From an uncultured Clostridia bacterium (lineage in GTDB: Bacteria; Bacillota; Clostridia; Christensenellales; Aristaeellaceae), in contig CAKTUS010000008.1 of NCBI GenBank assembly GCA_934621485.1, positions 1 to 56,833 on the forward strand: 56,833 nt of DNA, in the 5' to 3' direction. Every line of letters starts with the position of its first letter. Positions within the stretch are counted from its first letter, which is position 1. Positions 40,100 through 48,049 of the stretch are shown here, in pieces. Made by a program: the position numbers and the translations under genes. The notes beneath the pieces are model-generated. The model did no database searches and was not told where the DNA came from. It saw only the letters and a program-made list of their open reading frames with translations.

Positions 40100-41643
40100 A
40101 ACAGCCTGCCCTGCTCAATCGACGGCTGCCCAACCAGGCTCTGGCCTGGCTTTGCGTGGCGCTGCTGCTGCTGTCCCTGATGCCGCTGTATGCGCTGTCC
40201 TTTTATAATCACGCCTGCTACGACGACTTTGGGTTTTCCATCCGCACCCACGCCGCCTGGCGGGACACCGGCAGCCTGCTGGAAACCCTTCGCGCCGCTG
40301 CGGAAAACACCGCCGTTATTCGCGGCACTTGGGAAGGCACCTATACCACCTCCTTCATCAGCGCATTGCAGCCGGCCCTGTTTTCCGAGAATCTGTACTG
40401 GCTGTCCACGGCCCTGCTGCTCAGCTTTTTCCTGTTCGCTCTGTGGTTTTTCCTCAGGCAGGTGCTGGTGAAAACGCTGCATACCGACGAGCCCTCCTTT
40501 TGGATGTCGCTGTGCGCCGTGGCCTTTGTGATGATTCAGTTTGTACCGGACCTGAGCGAAAGCTTCTTCTGGTTCAACGGCGGCGTAGCCTACACGCTGA
40601 TGTGGTCGCTGATGCTGGTGCGCTACGGCGTAATGGTCAGCCAGGCCCGGGCTCAAAAGACAGGCGCCCGTATTCTGCTGGCGGCATTGCTGGTGCTGCT
40701 GTCGGCGCTGCTGGGCGGAGCCAAATACTCCACCGTATTGTTCAGCTGCTGTGCAGACGGCCTGCTGACGTTGGAAAGCTTTGCCCGCCGGCGCAAGGGC
40801 CGCTTTGGTCGGCTGGCTGCTTTCCTGGTGCTGTTGGGCGGCCTGGTTTTCAGCGCCTTGGCCCCCGGCAACGCCATTCGAGCGCAAACCCTGCACGGCG
40901 GCATGAGCGCCCCCAAGGCCGTTTTGCAGGCGCTGTATTTCGGCGTGGCGCTGATGGGGCACTGGTTTTCTCTGCCGCTGATGGTGGTGTGGGCGCTGGT
41001 GGGCTGGAAGCTGTGCGAAGCTCTGCGCGGCTGTTCCCTCCGGTTTGTGCATCCTGTTTGGATTACGCTGCTCAGCGTCGGCCTGTTTTGCGCGCAGCTG
41101 GTTCCCACCTTGTACACGGGAAATTACCTGGGCGACGGGCGCACCCTGAACACCTATTTCTACACCTTTGTGCTCATGAGCTGCGCCCTGACGCTGTACT
41201 GGCTGGGCTGGAGCCTGCGCCGATGGGATGGCTGGATAACCCGTTTTCCCGCGATTGGCGCATCGCAAAAAGGGGGACTGCGCTATGCGGCGCTGCTGGC
41301 GGCGGCCATGCTGCTGCTCATCGGTTGCGTTGCATACCGTCCTGCCGGTTCCGTGGACTACGGCCCGCAAAACACCGCTACCGGCAGCGCGCTGTATTCC
41401 CTGCTGAAGGGCGAAGCCGCCCGCTATGACGCGGCCATGGATCAGCGCGACGCAGTCATGAATGATGAAAGCCAGACGGATGCCGTCCTATACCCTGTGC
41501 AGGACATTCCCGCCGCCTTTATGGGCGACGCTACGGAAAGCGACAATCAGCGCTACGTGAAGGAACTGTATGCCGAATACTATCAAAAGCTGCGTGTAAC
41601 CATCGACGGGGAGGAGGCTGCGAGCGATGCTGCTGCAAACTAA
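40096..41643 (+). CDS. DUF6056-like polytopic membrane protein, copy 2
   Basis: 515 residues, a paralogue of the preceding gene with the same order of motifs: CYDDFGF (Asp43-Asp44), FFWFNGGV, APGNAIRAQ, KAVLQALYFGVALMG and GDGRTLNTYF. About ten to eleven membrane segments and a soluble tail. Sequence between motifs has diverged, so the two may transfer different sugars or act on different acceptors. Start GTG overlaps the first copy by four bases, with GGAGGTGG upstream. Its end overlaps the SDR gene by 17 bases. Confidence 0.76.
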   Translation: MKQPALLNRRLPNQALAWLCVALLLLSLMPLYALSFYNHACYDDFGFSIRTHAAWRDTGSLLETLRAAAENTAVIRGTWEGTYTTSFISALQPALFSENLYWLSTALLLSFFLFALWFFLRQVLVKTLHTDEPSFWMSLCAVAFVMIQFVPDLSESFFWFNGGVAYTLMWSLMLVRYGVMVSQARAQKTGARILLAALLVLLSALLGGAKYSTVLFSCCADGLLTLESFARRRKGRFGRLAAFLVLLGGLVFSALAPGNAIRAQTLHGGMSAPKAVLQALYFGVALMGHWFSLPLMVVWALVGWKLCEALRGCSLRFVHPVWITLLSVGLFCAQLVPTLYTGNYLGDGRTLNTYFYTFVLMSCALTLYWLGWSLRRWDGWITRFPAIGASQKGGLRYAALLAAAMLLLIGCVAYRPAGSVDYGPQNTATGSALYSLLKGEAARYDAAMDQRDAVMNDESQTDAVLYPVQDIPAAFMGDATESDNQRYVKELYAEYYQKLRVTIDGEEAASDAAAN

Positions 41644-42370
41644 AAACGCCCTGATTACCGGCGCGGCCCGGGGCATCGGTTCGGCCCTGCTGGAAACCTT
41701 TGCCCGGGAAGGTGCCAATGTGTGGGCCTTCGCCCGCCAGAGCGACCCAGCCTTTGAGCGGCGCTGTCAAGAGGTTTCCCAGCGCTGCGGCGTGTGGGTA
41801 AAGCCTGTGTATGCCGACATTGCCGATACCGCCGCCGTTCGGGCCGCCTTTCAGCAGGTGATGGCCGACAAGCTGCCCCTGCACATTCTGGTGAATAACG
41901 CAGGCGTCATGGGCGAGGACCGCATGTTTCAAATGACCCCCGAAAGCGATATGCGCCGGATTTTCGACGTGAACTTCTTCGGCATGGTGGAGGTAAGCCG
42001 TCTGGCCACCCGGCTGATGGCCCGGGGCAAAGCGGGCGCAGTGGTGAACATTGCCAGCGTGGCGGGCCTGGACGGCGACAGCCGGCTGGACTATTCCGCC
42101 TCCAAGGCCGCCGTTATCGCCGCCACCAAAAAGATGGCTCGAGAGCTTGTCAGCGTGGGCATCCGCGTAAACGCCGTGGCCCCCGGCCTCACCGATACCG
42201 ACCTGGTGCGGGGCCTTAGTGAAAAGGTTACCCAGCAGCAGCTTGACCACATTCTCATGCACCGCAAGGCCCGCCCGGAGGAAATAGCCAACGTGGCGGC
42301 CTTCCTGGCCAGCGACATGGCTTCCTACGTTACCGGACAAACCTGGCGCGTAGACGGCGGGATTCTGTAG
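41627..42370 (+). CDS. Short-chain dehydrogenase/reductase (FabG-like)
   Basis: 247 residues. Cofactor loop TGAARGIG (11-18), NNAG, catalytic Ser144, Tyr156 and Lys160 (NIASVAG, YSASK), and the C-terminal DGG of FabG-like enzymes. It reduces a ketone or oxidises an alcohol with NAD(P)H; being next to an ACP gene, a beta-ketoacyl-ACP or a sugar ketone are both possible substrates. The start is the ATG at 41627, after a GGAGGAGG site. Confidence 0.9.
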   Translation: MLLQTKNALITGAARGIGSALLETFAREGANVWAFARQSDPAFERRCQEVSQRCGVWVKPVYADIADTAAVRAAFQQVMADKLPLHILVNNAGVMGEDRMFQMTPESDMRRIFDVNFFGMVEVSRLATRLMARGKAGAVVNIASVAGLDGDSRLDYSASKAAVIAATKKMARELVSVGIRVNAVAPGLTDTDLVRGLSEKVTQQQLDHILMHRKARPEEIANVAAFLASDMASYVTGQTWRVDGGIL

Positions 42371-42409
42371 TTTTTCCCTTTTCATCAACTACGAAAGGAT
42401 GATTTTCCC

Positions 42410-42646
42410 ATGACCAATCTGGAAAAGTACGTGAAAGCCTTTTCAGAGGCCCTCAACGTTCCTGAAAGCGAGGTTACCACGCTGAAGTATGGCGAAAGCG
42501 ACCAGTGGGACAGCGTAGGTCACATGACGCTGATCGCCGCGTTGGAGGACGCCTTCGATATCATGGTGGATATGGACGATATCATCGACCTGAGCTCGTT
42601 TGAAAAAGGGAAGGAGATTCTTCGCAAGTATGATGTGGAGATTTGA
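42410..42646 (+). CDS. Acyl carrier protein
   Basis: A 78-residue acidic four-helix carrier. The phosphopantetheine site is Ser35 in QWDSVGHMTLI; the D-S-x-x-H-M form is typical of dedicated carriers in secondary or surface pathways rather than housekeeping AcpP (D-S-L-D). It would hold the acyl group activated by the next gene's ligase. GAAAGGATG-type ribosome site; its end overlaps the ligase gene by 17 bases. Confidence 0.9.
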   Translation: MTNLEKYVKAFSEALNVPESEVTTLKYGESDQWDSVGHMTLIAALEDAFDIMVDMDDIIDLSSFEKGKEILRKYDVEI

Positions 42647-44036
42647 CCGTTTCGGCGATGCCGTCGCCGTAAAGGACGATCAGGGCGTTTCCCTCACCTA
42701 TGCCCAGCTGGCGCGGGAAAGCCGCACTCTTTGCAGCGCCACGGACGGCAAATGCCTGGTATTCATCCTGTGTGAAAACACCCTGGGCAGCTTTTTGGGC
42801 TATACGGCCTTTCTGGAAGGCGGCGTGGTGCCCGCCATGCTGTCTGCCAGCGTAGATCCCGAGCTGCTGCGCAGCCTGTACGACTGTTACCGCCCCGCCT
42901 ATCTGTGGGCTCCCGAGGGCTTTGCCTGGGAACAGTGCGAAAGCGTGTACCAGCGCTTTGGCTATCAACTGCTGAAAACGCCCTTTGGCGCCAAAACCCC
43001 CATGCACAACGATCTGGCGCTGCTGCTGACCACCAGCGGCTCTACCGGCAGCCCCAAGTTTGTGCGGCAAAGCTACCGCAACATCCGGGCAAATACGGAC
43101 AGCATTGTGGAATACCTGGGCCTTACGGCTCAGGAACGGCCCATCACCACCTTGCCCATGCAGTACACCTATGGCCTGAGCATCCTGAATAGCCATCTGG
43201 ATGTGGGAGCCACCATTCTTTTGACCAATCATCCCATTACCCGTCGCGAATTTTGGGACTTTTTCCGCCAGGAAGAGGCCACCAGCTTTGGCGGTGTGCC
43301 CTATACCTACGAAATGCTGGACCGCATGCGCTTCACCCGCATCGATTTGCCCAGCCTGCGCACGCTTACCCAGGCCGGCGGCAAGCTGCAGCCGGATCTT
43401 CACCGGCGTTTTGCTACCTGGTGTCAGGAAACGGGCCGTCAATTTATTGTGATGTACGGCCAGTGCGAAGCCACTGCCCGCATGGCCTATCTGCCCTGGC
43501 CCATGAGCCTGGAAAAGTGCGGCTCCATGGGCATTGCCATTCCGGGCGGCCGCTTTGAACTGGTGGATGGGAACGGCGATATCATCACCCAGCCTCATCA
43601 AACCGGCGAACTGCGGTATCATGGCGAAAATGTCACCCTAGGCTATGCTCAGTGTCTGGAGGACCTGGCTAAGGGCGACGAGCGCGGCGGCGTGCTGGAA
43701 ACCGGCGATATGGCGCAGGTGGATGAGGATGGCTACTATACCATTGTGGGCCGCAAAAAGCGTTTTTTGAAAATGTTTGGCAACCGGGTAAACCTGGACG
43801 AGGTAGAGCGCATGCTCAAGGCCGCTTTTCCTCAGGGAGAGGTGGCCTGCGCCGGCCGTGACGACCACCTGACCCTGTTTTCCACCTGTGCGGGAGATTT
43901 GCCCGCCATGCGCCAGTGGATTTCCGAAAAGACCGGCATCAATCAAAACGGATTCTATCCGGTGGCGCTTGAAGCCATTCCTAAAAATGAAGCCGGAAAA
44001 ACCCTGTACCGGGAGCTGGAGAAATATGATGGATAA
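42630..44036 (+). CDS. AMP-forming acyl ligase (ANL family), probably acyl-ACP ligase
   Basis: About 468 residues. It carries the adenylation core motifs LLLTTSGSTGSPKFV, YGQCEATARM, LETGDMAQVDEDGYYTIVGR and KMFGNRVNLDEVE, and the C-terminal catalytic Lys in IPKNEAGKTLY. It activates a carboxylic acid as acyl-AMP and passes it to a thiol; with the ACP gene overlapping it, the ACP is the likely acceptor. The N-terminus is short for the family. I take the ATG at 42630 (a second ATG follows at once); GGAAGGAG lies 14 bases upstream, so the exact start is uncertain. Confidence 0.88.
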   Translation: MMWRFDRFGDAVAVKDDQGVSLTYAQLARESRTLCSATDGKCLVFILCENTLGSFLGYTAFLEGGVVPAMLSASVDPELLRSLYDCYRPAYLWAPEGFAWEQCESVYQRFGYQLLKTPFGAKTPMHNDLALLLTTSGSTGSPKFVRQSYRNIRANTDSIVEYLGLTAQERPITTLPMQYTYGLSILNSHLDVGATILLTNHPITRREFWDFFRQEEATSFGGVPYTYEMLDRMRFTRIDLPSLRTLTQAGGKLQPDLHRRFATWCQETGRQFIVMYGQCEATARMAYLPWPMSLEKCGSMGIAIPGGRFELVDGNGDIITQPHQTGELRYHGENVTLGYAQCLEDLAKGDERGGVLETGDMAQVDEDGYYTIVGRKKRFLKMFGNRVNLDEVERMLKAAFPQGEVACAGRDDHLTLFSTCAGDLPAMRQWISEKTGINQNGFYPVALEAIPKNEAGKTLYRELEKYDG

Positions 44037-45099
44037 CGACCTGCTCTCCTTGCCGGTGTATGAATGGGAGCGCGCGCAAAAGCGCGCTTTCCTGTCCCGG
44101 GAGCTGAGCGAACTGACCCGCTTTCACGCGGCACACTGTCCGGAATACGCCCGCATGCTGCATGCCTTTCCGCCGATAGATCCGGATGCAGACTTTGAAA
44201 GCCTGCCCTTTCTGCCGGTGCGCCTGTTTAAGGAATACAGCCTGAAGAGCGTGCCGGAGGAAGCGCTGCATCGCACCATGACCTCCTCTGGCACCACCGG
44301 CCAGCAGGTGAGCCGCATTTACCTGGACCGGGAAACCAGCGCGCTGCAAAGCCGCGTGCTGAGCCGCATTATGGGCGAGTTTCTGGGAAAGCAGCGGCTG
44401 CCCATGATTGTGCTGGACAGCAGCGCCGTCATCCAGAACCGGGCCATGTTCTCTGCCCGGGGCGCCGGCATCCTGGGCTTCAGTCTCTTTGCCCGGGACA
44501 GAATGTTTGCTTTGGATGAAAGCATGCGGCTGGATGCGGCCGGGTTGGAGACGTTTTTGGAAAAGCATGCAGGCGAGTCCATCTTCCTGTTTGGCTTCAC
44601 CTTCATGATCTGGCAGCATTTCTGCACGGAGCTTCGTCGCCTAGGCTATCATCCAGACCTGAGCCGCGGCGTGCTGGTGCACGGCGGCGGGTGGAAAAGG
44701 CTGGCCGACCAGCACATTACTACCGGGCAGTTCAAGCAAGCTCTGCTGGAAACCTGCGGCCTCAGCCGGGTGCACAACTATTACGGCATGGTGGAGCAAA
44801 CCGGAACGATCTATATGGAGTGTGAACAGGGGCATTTGCACGCGCCGGTCTGGTCGGATGTAACCATTCGCCGCCCGGAGGACTTTTCCGTAGCGGATGT
44901 AGGCCAGTCGGGGCTGGTGCAGGTATCCAGCGTGCTTCCGCGCAGCTATCCCGGTCATCTGCTGCTTACGGAGGATGAAGGCCGCATCTTGGGGGAGGAC
45001 GATTGCCCCTGCGGCCGCAAAGGCAAGTATTTTGAAATTCTGGGCCGCATCCAGCGGGCCGAAATCAGGGGGTGCAGCGATACCTATGAGCTCAAGTGA
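44026..45099 (+). CDS. LuxE-like acyl-protein synthetase
   Basis: 357 residues. It shows the LuxE/PaaK-like adenylation word TMTSSGTTGQQVSRIYLD, the LuxE hallmark VHGGGWKR, YYGMVEQTGTIYMEC and a C-terminal DDCPCGRKGKYFEILGR. In bioluminescence LuxE activates a fatty acid and hands it through a Cys to LuxC for reduction. Here no luxAB or luxD is present, so a different acyl substrate is likely. The ATG at 44026 overlaps the ligase end. Gene order luxE-like then luxC-like, overlapping, supports a complex. Confidence 0.86.
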   Translation: MMDNDLLSLPVYEWERAQKRAFLSRELSELTRFHAAHCPEYARMLHAFPPIDPDADFESLPFLPVRLFKEYSLKSVPEEALHRTMTSSGTTGQQVSRIYLDRETSALQSRVLSRIMGEFLGKQRLPMIVLDSSAVIQNRAMFSARGAGILGFSLFARDRMFALDESMRLDAAGLETFLEKHAGESIFLFGFTFMIWQHFCTELRRLGYHPDLSRGVLVHGGGWKRLADQHITTGQFKQALLETCGLSRVHNYYGMVEQTGTIYMECEQGHLHAPVWSDVTIRRPEDFSVADVGQSGLVQVSSVLPRSYPGHLLLTEDEGRILGEDDCPCGRKGKYFEILGRIQRAEIRGCSDTYELK

Positions 45100-46276
45100 G
45101 CAAACCCTGTGCGGCGGCCATTGGCAGTCCGTCCTTCCGCTGCCCGCTTTTTCTCCAGCTGTGCTGGCCTTCCTGGCGGATGTGAGCGCCGCCCTGCTGA
45201 AGGACCCGGCGGCCCGGCATTACCCCGACATCGTCACCTTTGCCTTCTTTTGCCGCAGGGCCCATCTGACGCAGCTGCAAACCCGCTATCCGGATGCGGC
45301 CGAGCGGCTGGGCCGGGGTATGGCCTTTCACATTGCGCCCAGCAATGTGCCCATCAACTTTGCCTATTCGCTTGTGGCCGGCCTGCTGGCGGGCAACGCC
45401 TGTGTGGTAAAGGCGTCCAGCCAGGATTTTCCCCAAACCCGCATTGTCTGCGCCACAATGGAACGGCTGCTGCTGCAAAACGCCCATGCTTCGTTAGCGC
45501 CCTATGTGACGGTGCTCCTCTATCCAAGGGAGCAGCAGGCGCGAACGGAAGCGCTCAGCGCCGCCTGCGACGTTCGCGTCATTTGGGGCGGCGACGAAAC
45601 GGTGCGCCGGGTACGCCAGGCCCCGTTGCCTTCCCATGCCGTGGAGGTTGCCTTTGCCGACCGCTACAGCCTGCTGGTCATCCGCGCCCAGGCGGTCCTG
45701 AAGCTAACCGACGAGGAGCTGCGCCGGGCGGCCGGGGATTTCTTCAACGATACCTACCTGACGGATCAAAACGCCTGCACCTCGCCCCATCTGGTATACT
45801 GGCTGGGCGGCGAGGCTGAGGTGCAAGCCGCGCAGGATCGTTTCTGGCAAGCAGTACACGCAGAGGCTCGGCCCCGCTACTCCATTTCGCCCGTGGCAGC
45901 GGTGGACAAGCTGACCGCCGCCTGCCGCGCCGCCCTGAACCTGGGGGCGGAAAGGCTCTCCTCGCCAGATTCTTGCGTGGTTCGTATGCGGTTGCCCAAG
46001 CTGTTTCCCAGCATCGGCGAATATCGATGCGGCGGCGGCTTTTTCCTGGAATATGCCGCCGAAACCCTGGACGCTCTGGCCCCGGTGGTGCGGCGCAATT
46101 ATCAAACCCTGTCCTATTTGGGGATGGATCCGGCTGCTCTGCGCCGTTTTGTGATAGAGATGGGGCTTTACGGCATCGACCGCATCACGCCCATGGGTCA
46201 TACCATGGATTTTGACCTGGTCTGGGACGGCTACGACCTGATTCGTACCCTCTCCCGCCGAATTACCGCCCAATAA
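45086..46276 (+). CDS. LuxC-like acyl-CoA/acyl-protein reductase
   Basis: 396 residues of the LuxC family (aldehyde dehydrogenase fold). Cofactor region HIAPSNVPINFAYSLVAGLL, then VIWGGDETVRRVR, and the catalytic Cys231 in DQNACTSPHLVYW. LuxC reduces an acyl thioester to an aldehyde with NADPH. It lies inside the acyl/glycan cluster and overlaps the luxE-like gene by 14 bases. The aldehyde's chain length or identity cannot be read from the sequence. Start ATG at 45086 with AGGGGGTG upstream. Confidence 0.87.
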   Translation: MSSSEQTLCGGHWQSVLPLPAFSPAVLAFLADVSAALLKDPAARHYPDIVTFAFFCRRAHLTQLQTRYPDAAERLGRGMAFHIAPSNVPINFAYSLVAGLLAGNACVVKASSQDFPQTRIVCATMERLLLQNAHASLAPYVTVLLYPREQQARTEALSAACDVRVIWGGDETVRRVRQAPLPSHAVEVAFADRYSLLVIRAQAVLKLTDEELRRAAGDFFNDTYLTDQNACTSPHLVYWLGGEAEVQAAQDRFWQAVHAEARPRYSISPVAAVDKLTAACRAALNLGAERLSSPDSCVVRMRLPKLFPSIGEYRCGGGFFLEYAAETLDALAPVVRRNYQTLSYLGMDPAALRRFVIEMGLYGIDRITPMGHTMDFDLVWDGYDLIRTLSRRITAQ

Positions 46277-46292
46277 TGAATCGAGGTGCCTC

Positions 46293-47309
46293 ATGGCCAA
46301 ACCATTGCTTTCCTTCGTCATTCCCTGTTATCGCTCGGCTCATACCATTGGCGCAGTGGTGCAGGAGTTGACCGCCACCCTGGAGACCCGTTCGCAGGAT
46401 TATGATTCCGAAATTATTCTGGTCAACGACGGCAGCCCGGACGACACCGCCCAGGTCATTCGGGAACTGTGCCTCCAGTATCCCAGCCTTGTGTTTGTGG
46501 ATTTATCCCGCAATTTTGGGCAGCACAGCGCGCTGATGGCGGGCTTTCACCAGGTGCGGGGACAAATCGTCATTTGCCTGGACGATGACGGGCAAACGCC
46601 CGCAAACGAATGTTTTCAGCTCATCGACAAAGTGGCCGAAGGCTATGACATTGTGTTTGCCGAGTACGACAAGCGGGAATTTAACCGCTTCCGCAACTGG
46701 GGCAGCCGATTCAACGCCGCATGCAACCACTACTTTTTTGAGCAGCCCAAGGACCTGAAGGTGAACAGCTACTTTGCCTGTCAGCGTTTTGTGGTGGACT
46801 GCGCGCTCAACTATCCCAACCCCTTTCCCTATGTGTCCGGGCTGCTGTTTCAAAGCGTGAGCCGCTATTGCAATGTGCCGGTGCATCATCGGGCCCGGGC
46901 GGAAGGCAAGAGCGGCTACACTCTGAAAAAGCTGGTGTCCCTGTGGGCCAACGGCGTCACGGCTTTTTCCATCAAGCCTTTACGCATCGCCAATTATGTA
47001 GGCTGGATAACGGCGGCCTGCGGTTTTCTGTGCGCCCTGATTACCATTATTCGCAAGTTGGTCCATCCCAACATGCAGGCCGGCTGGGCCAGCACCATTT
47101 CCATCATGCTGCTGCTGGGCGGCGGCATCATTGGACTGATGGGTATTGTAGGCGAATACATTGGCCGCATTTACCTGAGCATTAACCGCTACCCCCAGTT
47201 TGTGGTCCGTTCCGTCACCCGGGGAGGCGAGACGGCTTCAAACCCCAAAGCGCCTGTAGAAAGCGAGGTGAGCATGAATGAAAACCGTTCATGCAACCTG
47301 GGAGCGTGA
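46293..47309 (+). CDS. Family 2 glycosyltransferase, polyprenol-phosphate type (GtrB/ArnC-like)
   Basis: 338 residues. A GT-A domain (LSFVIPCYRSAHTIG, ILVNDGSPDD, CLDDDGQTP) is followed by two membrane segments (about 232-252 and 270-290) in the dolichol-phosphate-mannose synthase layout. These enzymes move a sugar from a nucleotide to undecaprenyl phosphate on the cytosolic face. That product is just what a GT-C enzyme such as the DUF6056-like proteins would use outside. The last 32 bases overlap the next gene. Confidence 0.92.
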   Translation: MAKPLLSFVIPCYRSAHTIGAVVQELTATLETRSQDYDSEIILVNDGSPDDTAQVIRELCLQYPSLVFVDLSRNFGQHSALMAGFHQVRGQIVICLDDDGQTPANECFQLIDKVAEGYDIVFAEYDKREFNRFRNWGSRFNAACNHYFFEQPKDLKVNSYFACQRFVVDCALNYPNPFPYVSGLLFQSVSRYCNVPVHHRARAEGKSGYTLKKLVSLWANGVTAFSIKPLRIANYVGWITAACGFLCALITIIRKLVHPNMQAGWASTISIMLLLGGGIIGLMGIVGEYIGRIYLSINRYPQFVVRSVTRGGETASNPKAPVESEVSMNENRSCNLGA

Positions 47310-48021
47310 AAACCTGGGCGTAGACGCCTATGAGCTTTCCCTGGAGCCGGCGGATTCTCTCGTCCAGCTGGCGGCGGAAGAAAAGCGCATCATCGCGCTG
47401 GGGGCGGAGTACATTGTGCTGAAAACGCCGGTCAACTGCCCGCATTTGCTGTTTGGCTTAGCAAAACTAGGCTATACATATGTGGAAACGGTATTCCATG
47501 TAATGGTTCGCCGGGACGAGTATTCCATGCCCGACTCCATCGCCCGCTTTGACCGTGGGCTGACCGTGGCGGAGCGCACCACCCAAACGGAGTGCGACGA
47601 AGTTTGCGCCCGCATCCGCCAGGGCGTATTCATGAGCGACCGGGTCAGCCTGGACCCGGCCTTCGGCCTGAAAATGGGAGGCAATCGTTACGCCAATTGG
47701 CTTTGCGCCATGTGGCACGGCGGCGCGCACCTGTATGAAGTGCTCCACGGGGAGAAGCCCATCGGCTTTTTTGTGGTGCAGCGCAAAGACGCAGACACCG
47801 TAGACCCGGTGCTCATGGGAATGTATGATGCGGAAAACGACCGGGGCCTGGGCGCTCTGCTGCACAAAAAAACGCTGGACACCTGTTTTACGCACAAGTG
47901 CAAACGCCTAACCAGCACCATCGTCTCCAACAATGCCAAGGTGCTGCGGGTGTACGTGAACGCGGGCGCTTCTATTACCGATACGCTGTATACCTATATA
48001 AAGCACGTTTCAAAAGCCTAG
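47278..48021 (+). CDS. WecD-like GNAT acyltransferase
   Basis: 247 residues. The second half is a GNAT fold with GFFVVQRKD, the AENDRGLGALLHKKTLD acetyl-CoA loop and VSNNAKVLRVYVNAGASIT, an arrangement like WecD/RffC, which N-acetylates a 4-amino sugar. Here it may acylate an amino sugar or accept acyl from the cluster's ACP. The start ATG (47278) overlaps the glycosyltransferase by 32 bases, after GAGGTG. Last gene before rel; no terminator follows. Confidence 0.78.
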   Translation: MKTVHATWERENLGVDAYELSLEPADSLVQLAAEEKRIIALGAEYIVLKTPVNCPHLLFGLAKLGYTYVETVFHVMVRRDEYSMPDSIARFDRGLTVAERTTQTECDEVCARIRQGVFMSDRVSLDPAFGLKMGGNRYANWLCAMWHGGAHLYEVLHGEKPIGFFVVQRKDADTVDPVLMGMYDAENDRGLGALLHKKTLDTCFTHKCKRLTSTIVSNNAKVLRVYVNAGASITDTLYTYIKHVSKA

Positions 48022-48049
48022 GCTACCTATCGCTTTCGGAGGTGAAACC

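Noticed and set aside
44029..46276. A bacterial luciferase (lux) operon
   Set aside because: LuxC- and LuxE-like genes are present, but there is no luxA, luxB, luxD or flavin reductase, and the neighbours are glycan and ACP genes. Light production is not supported.
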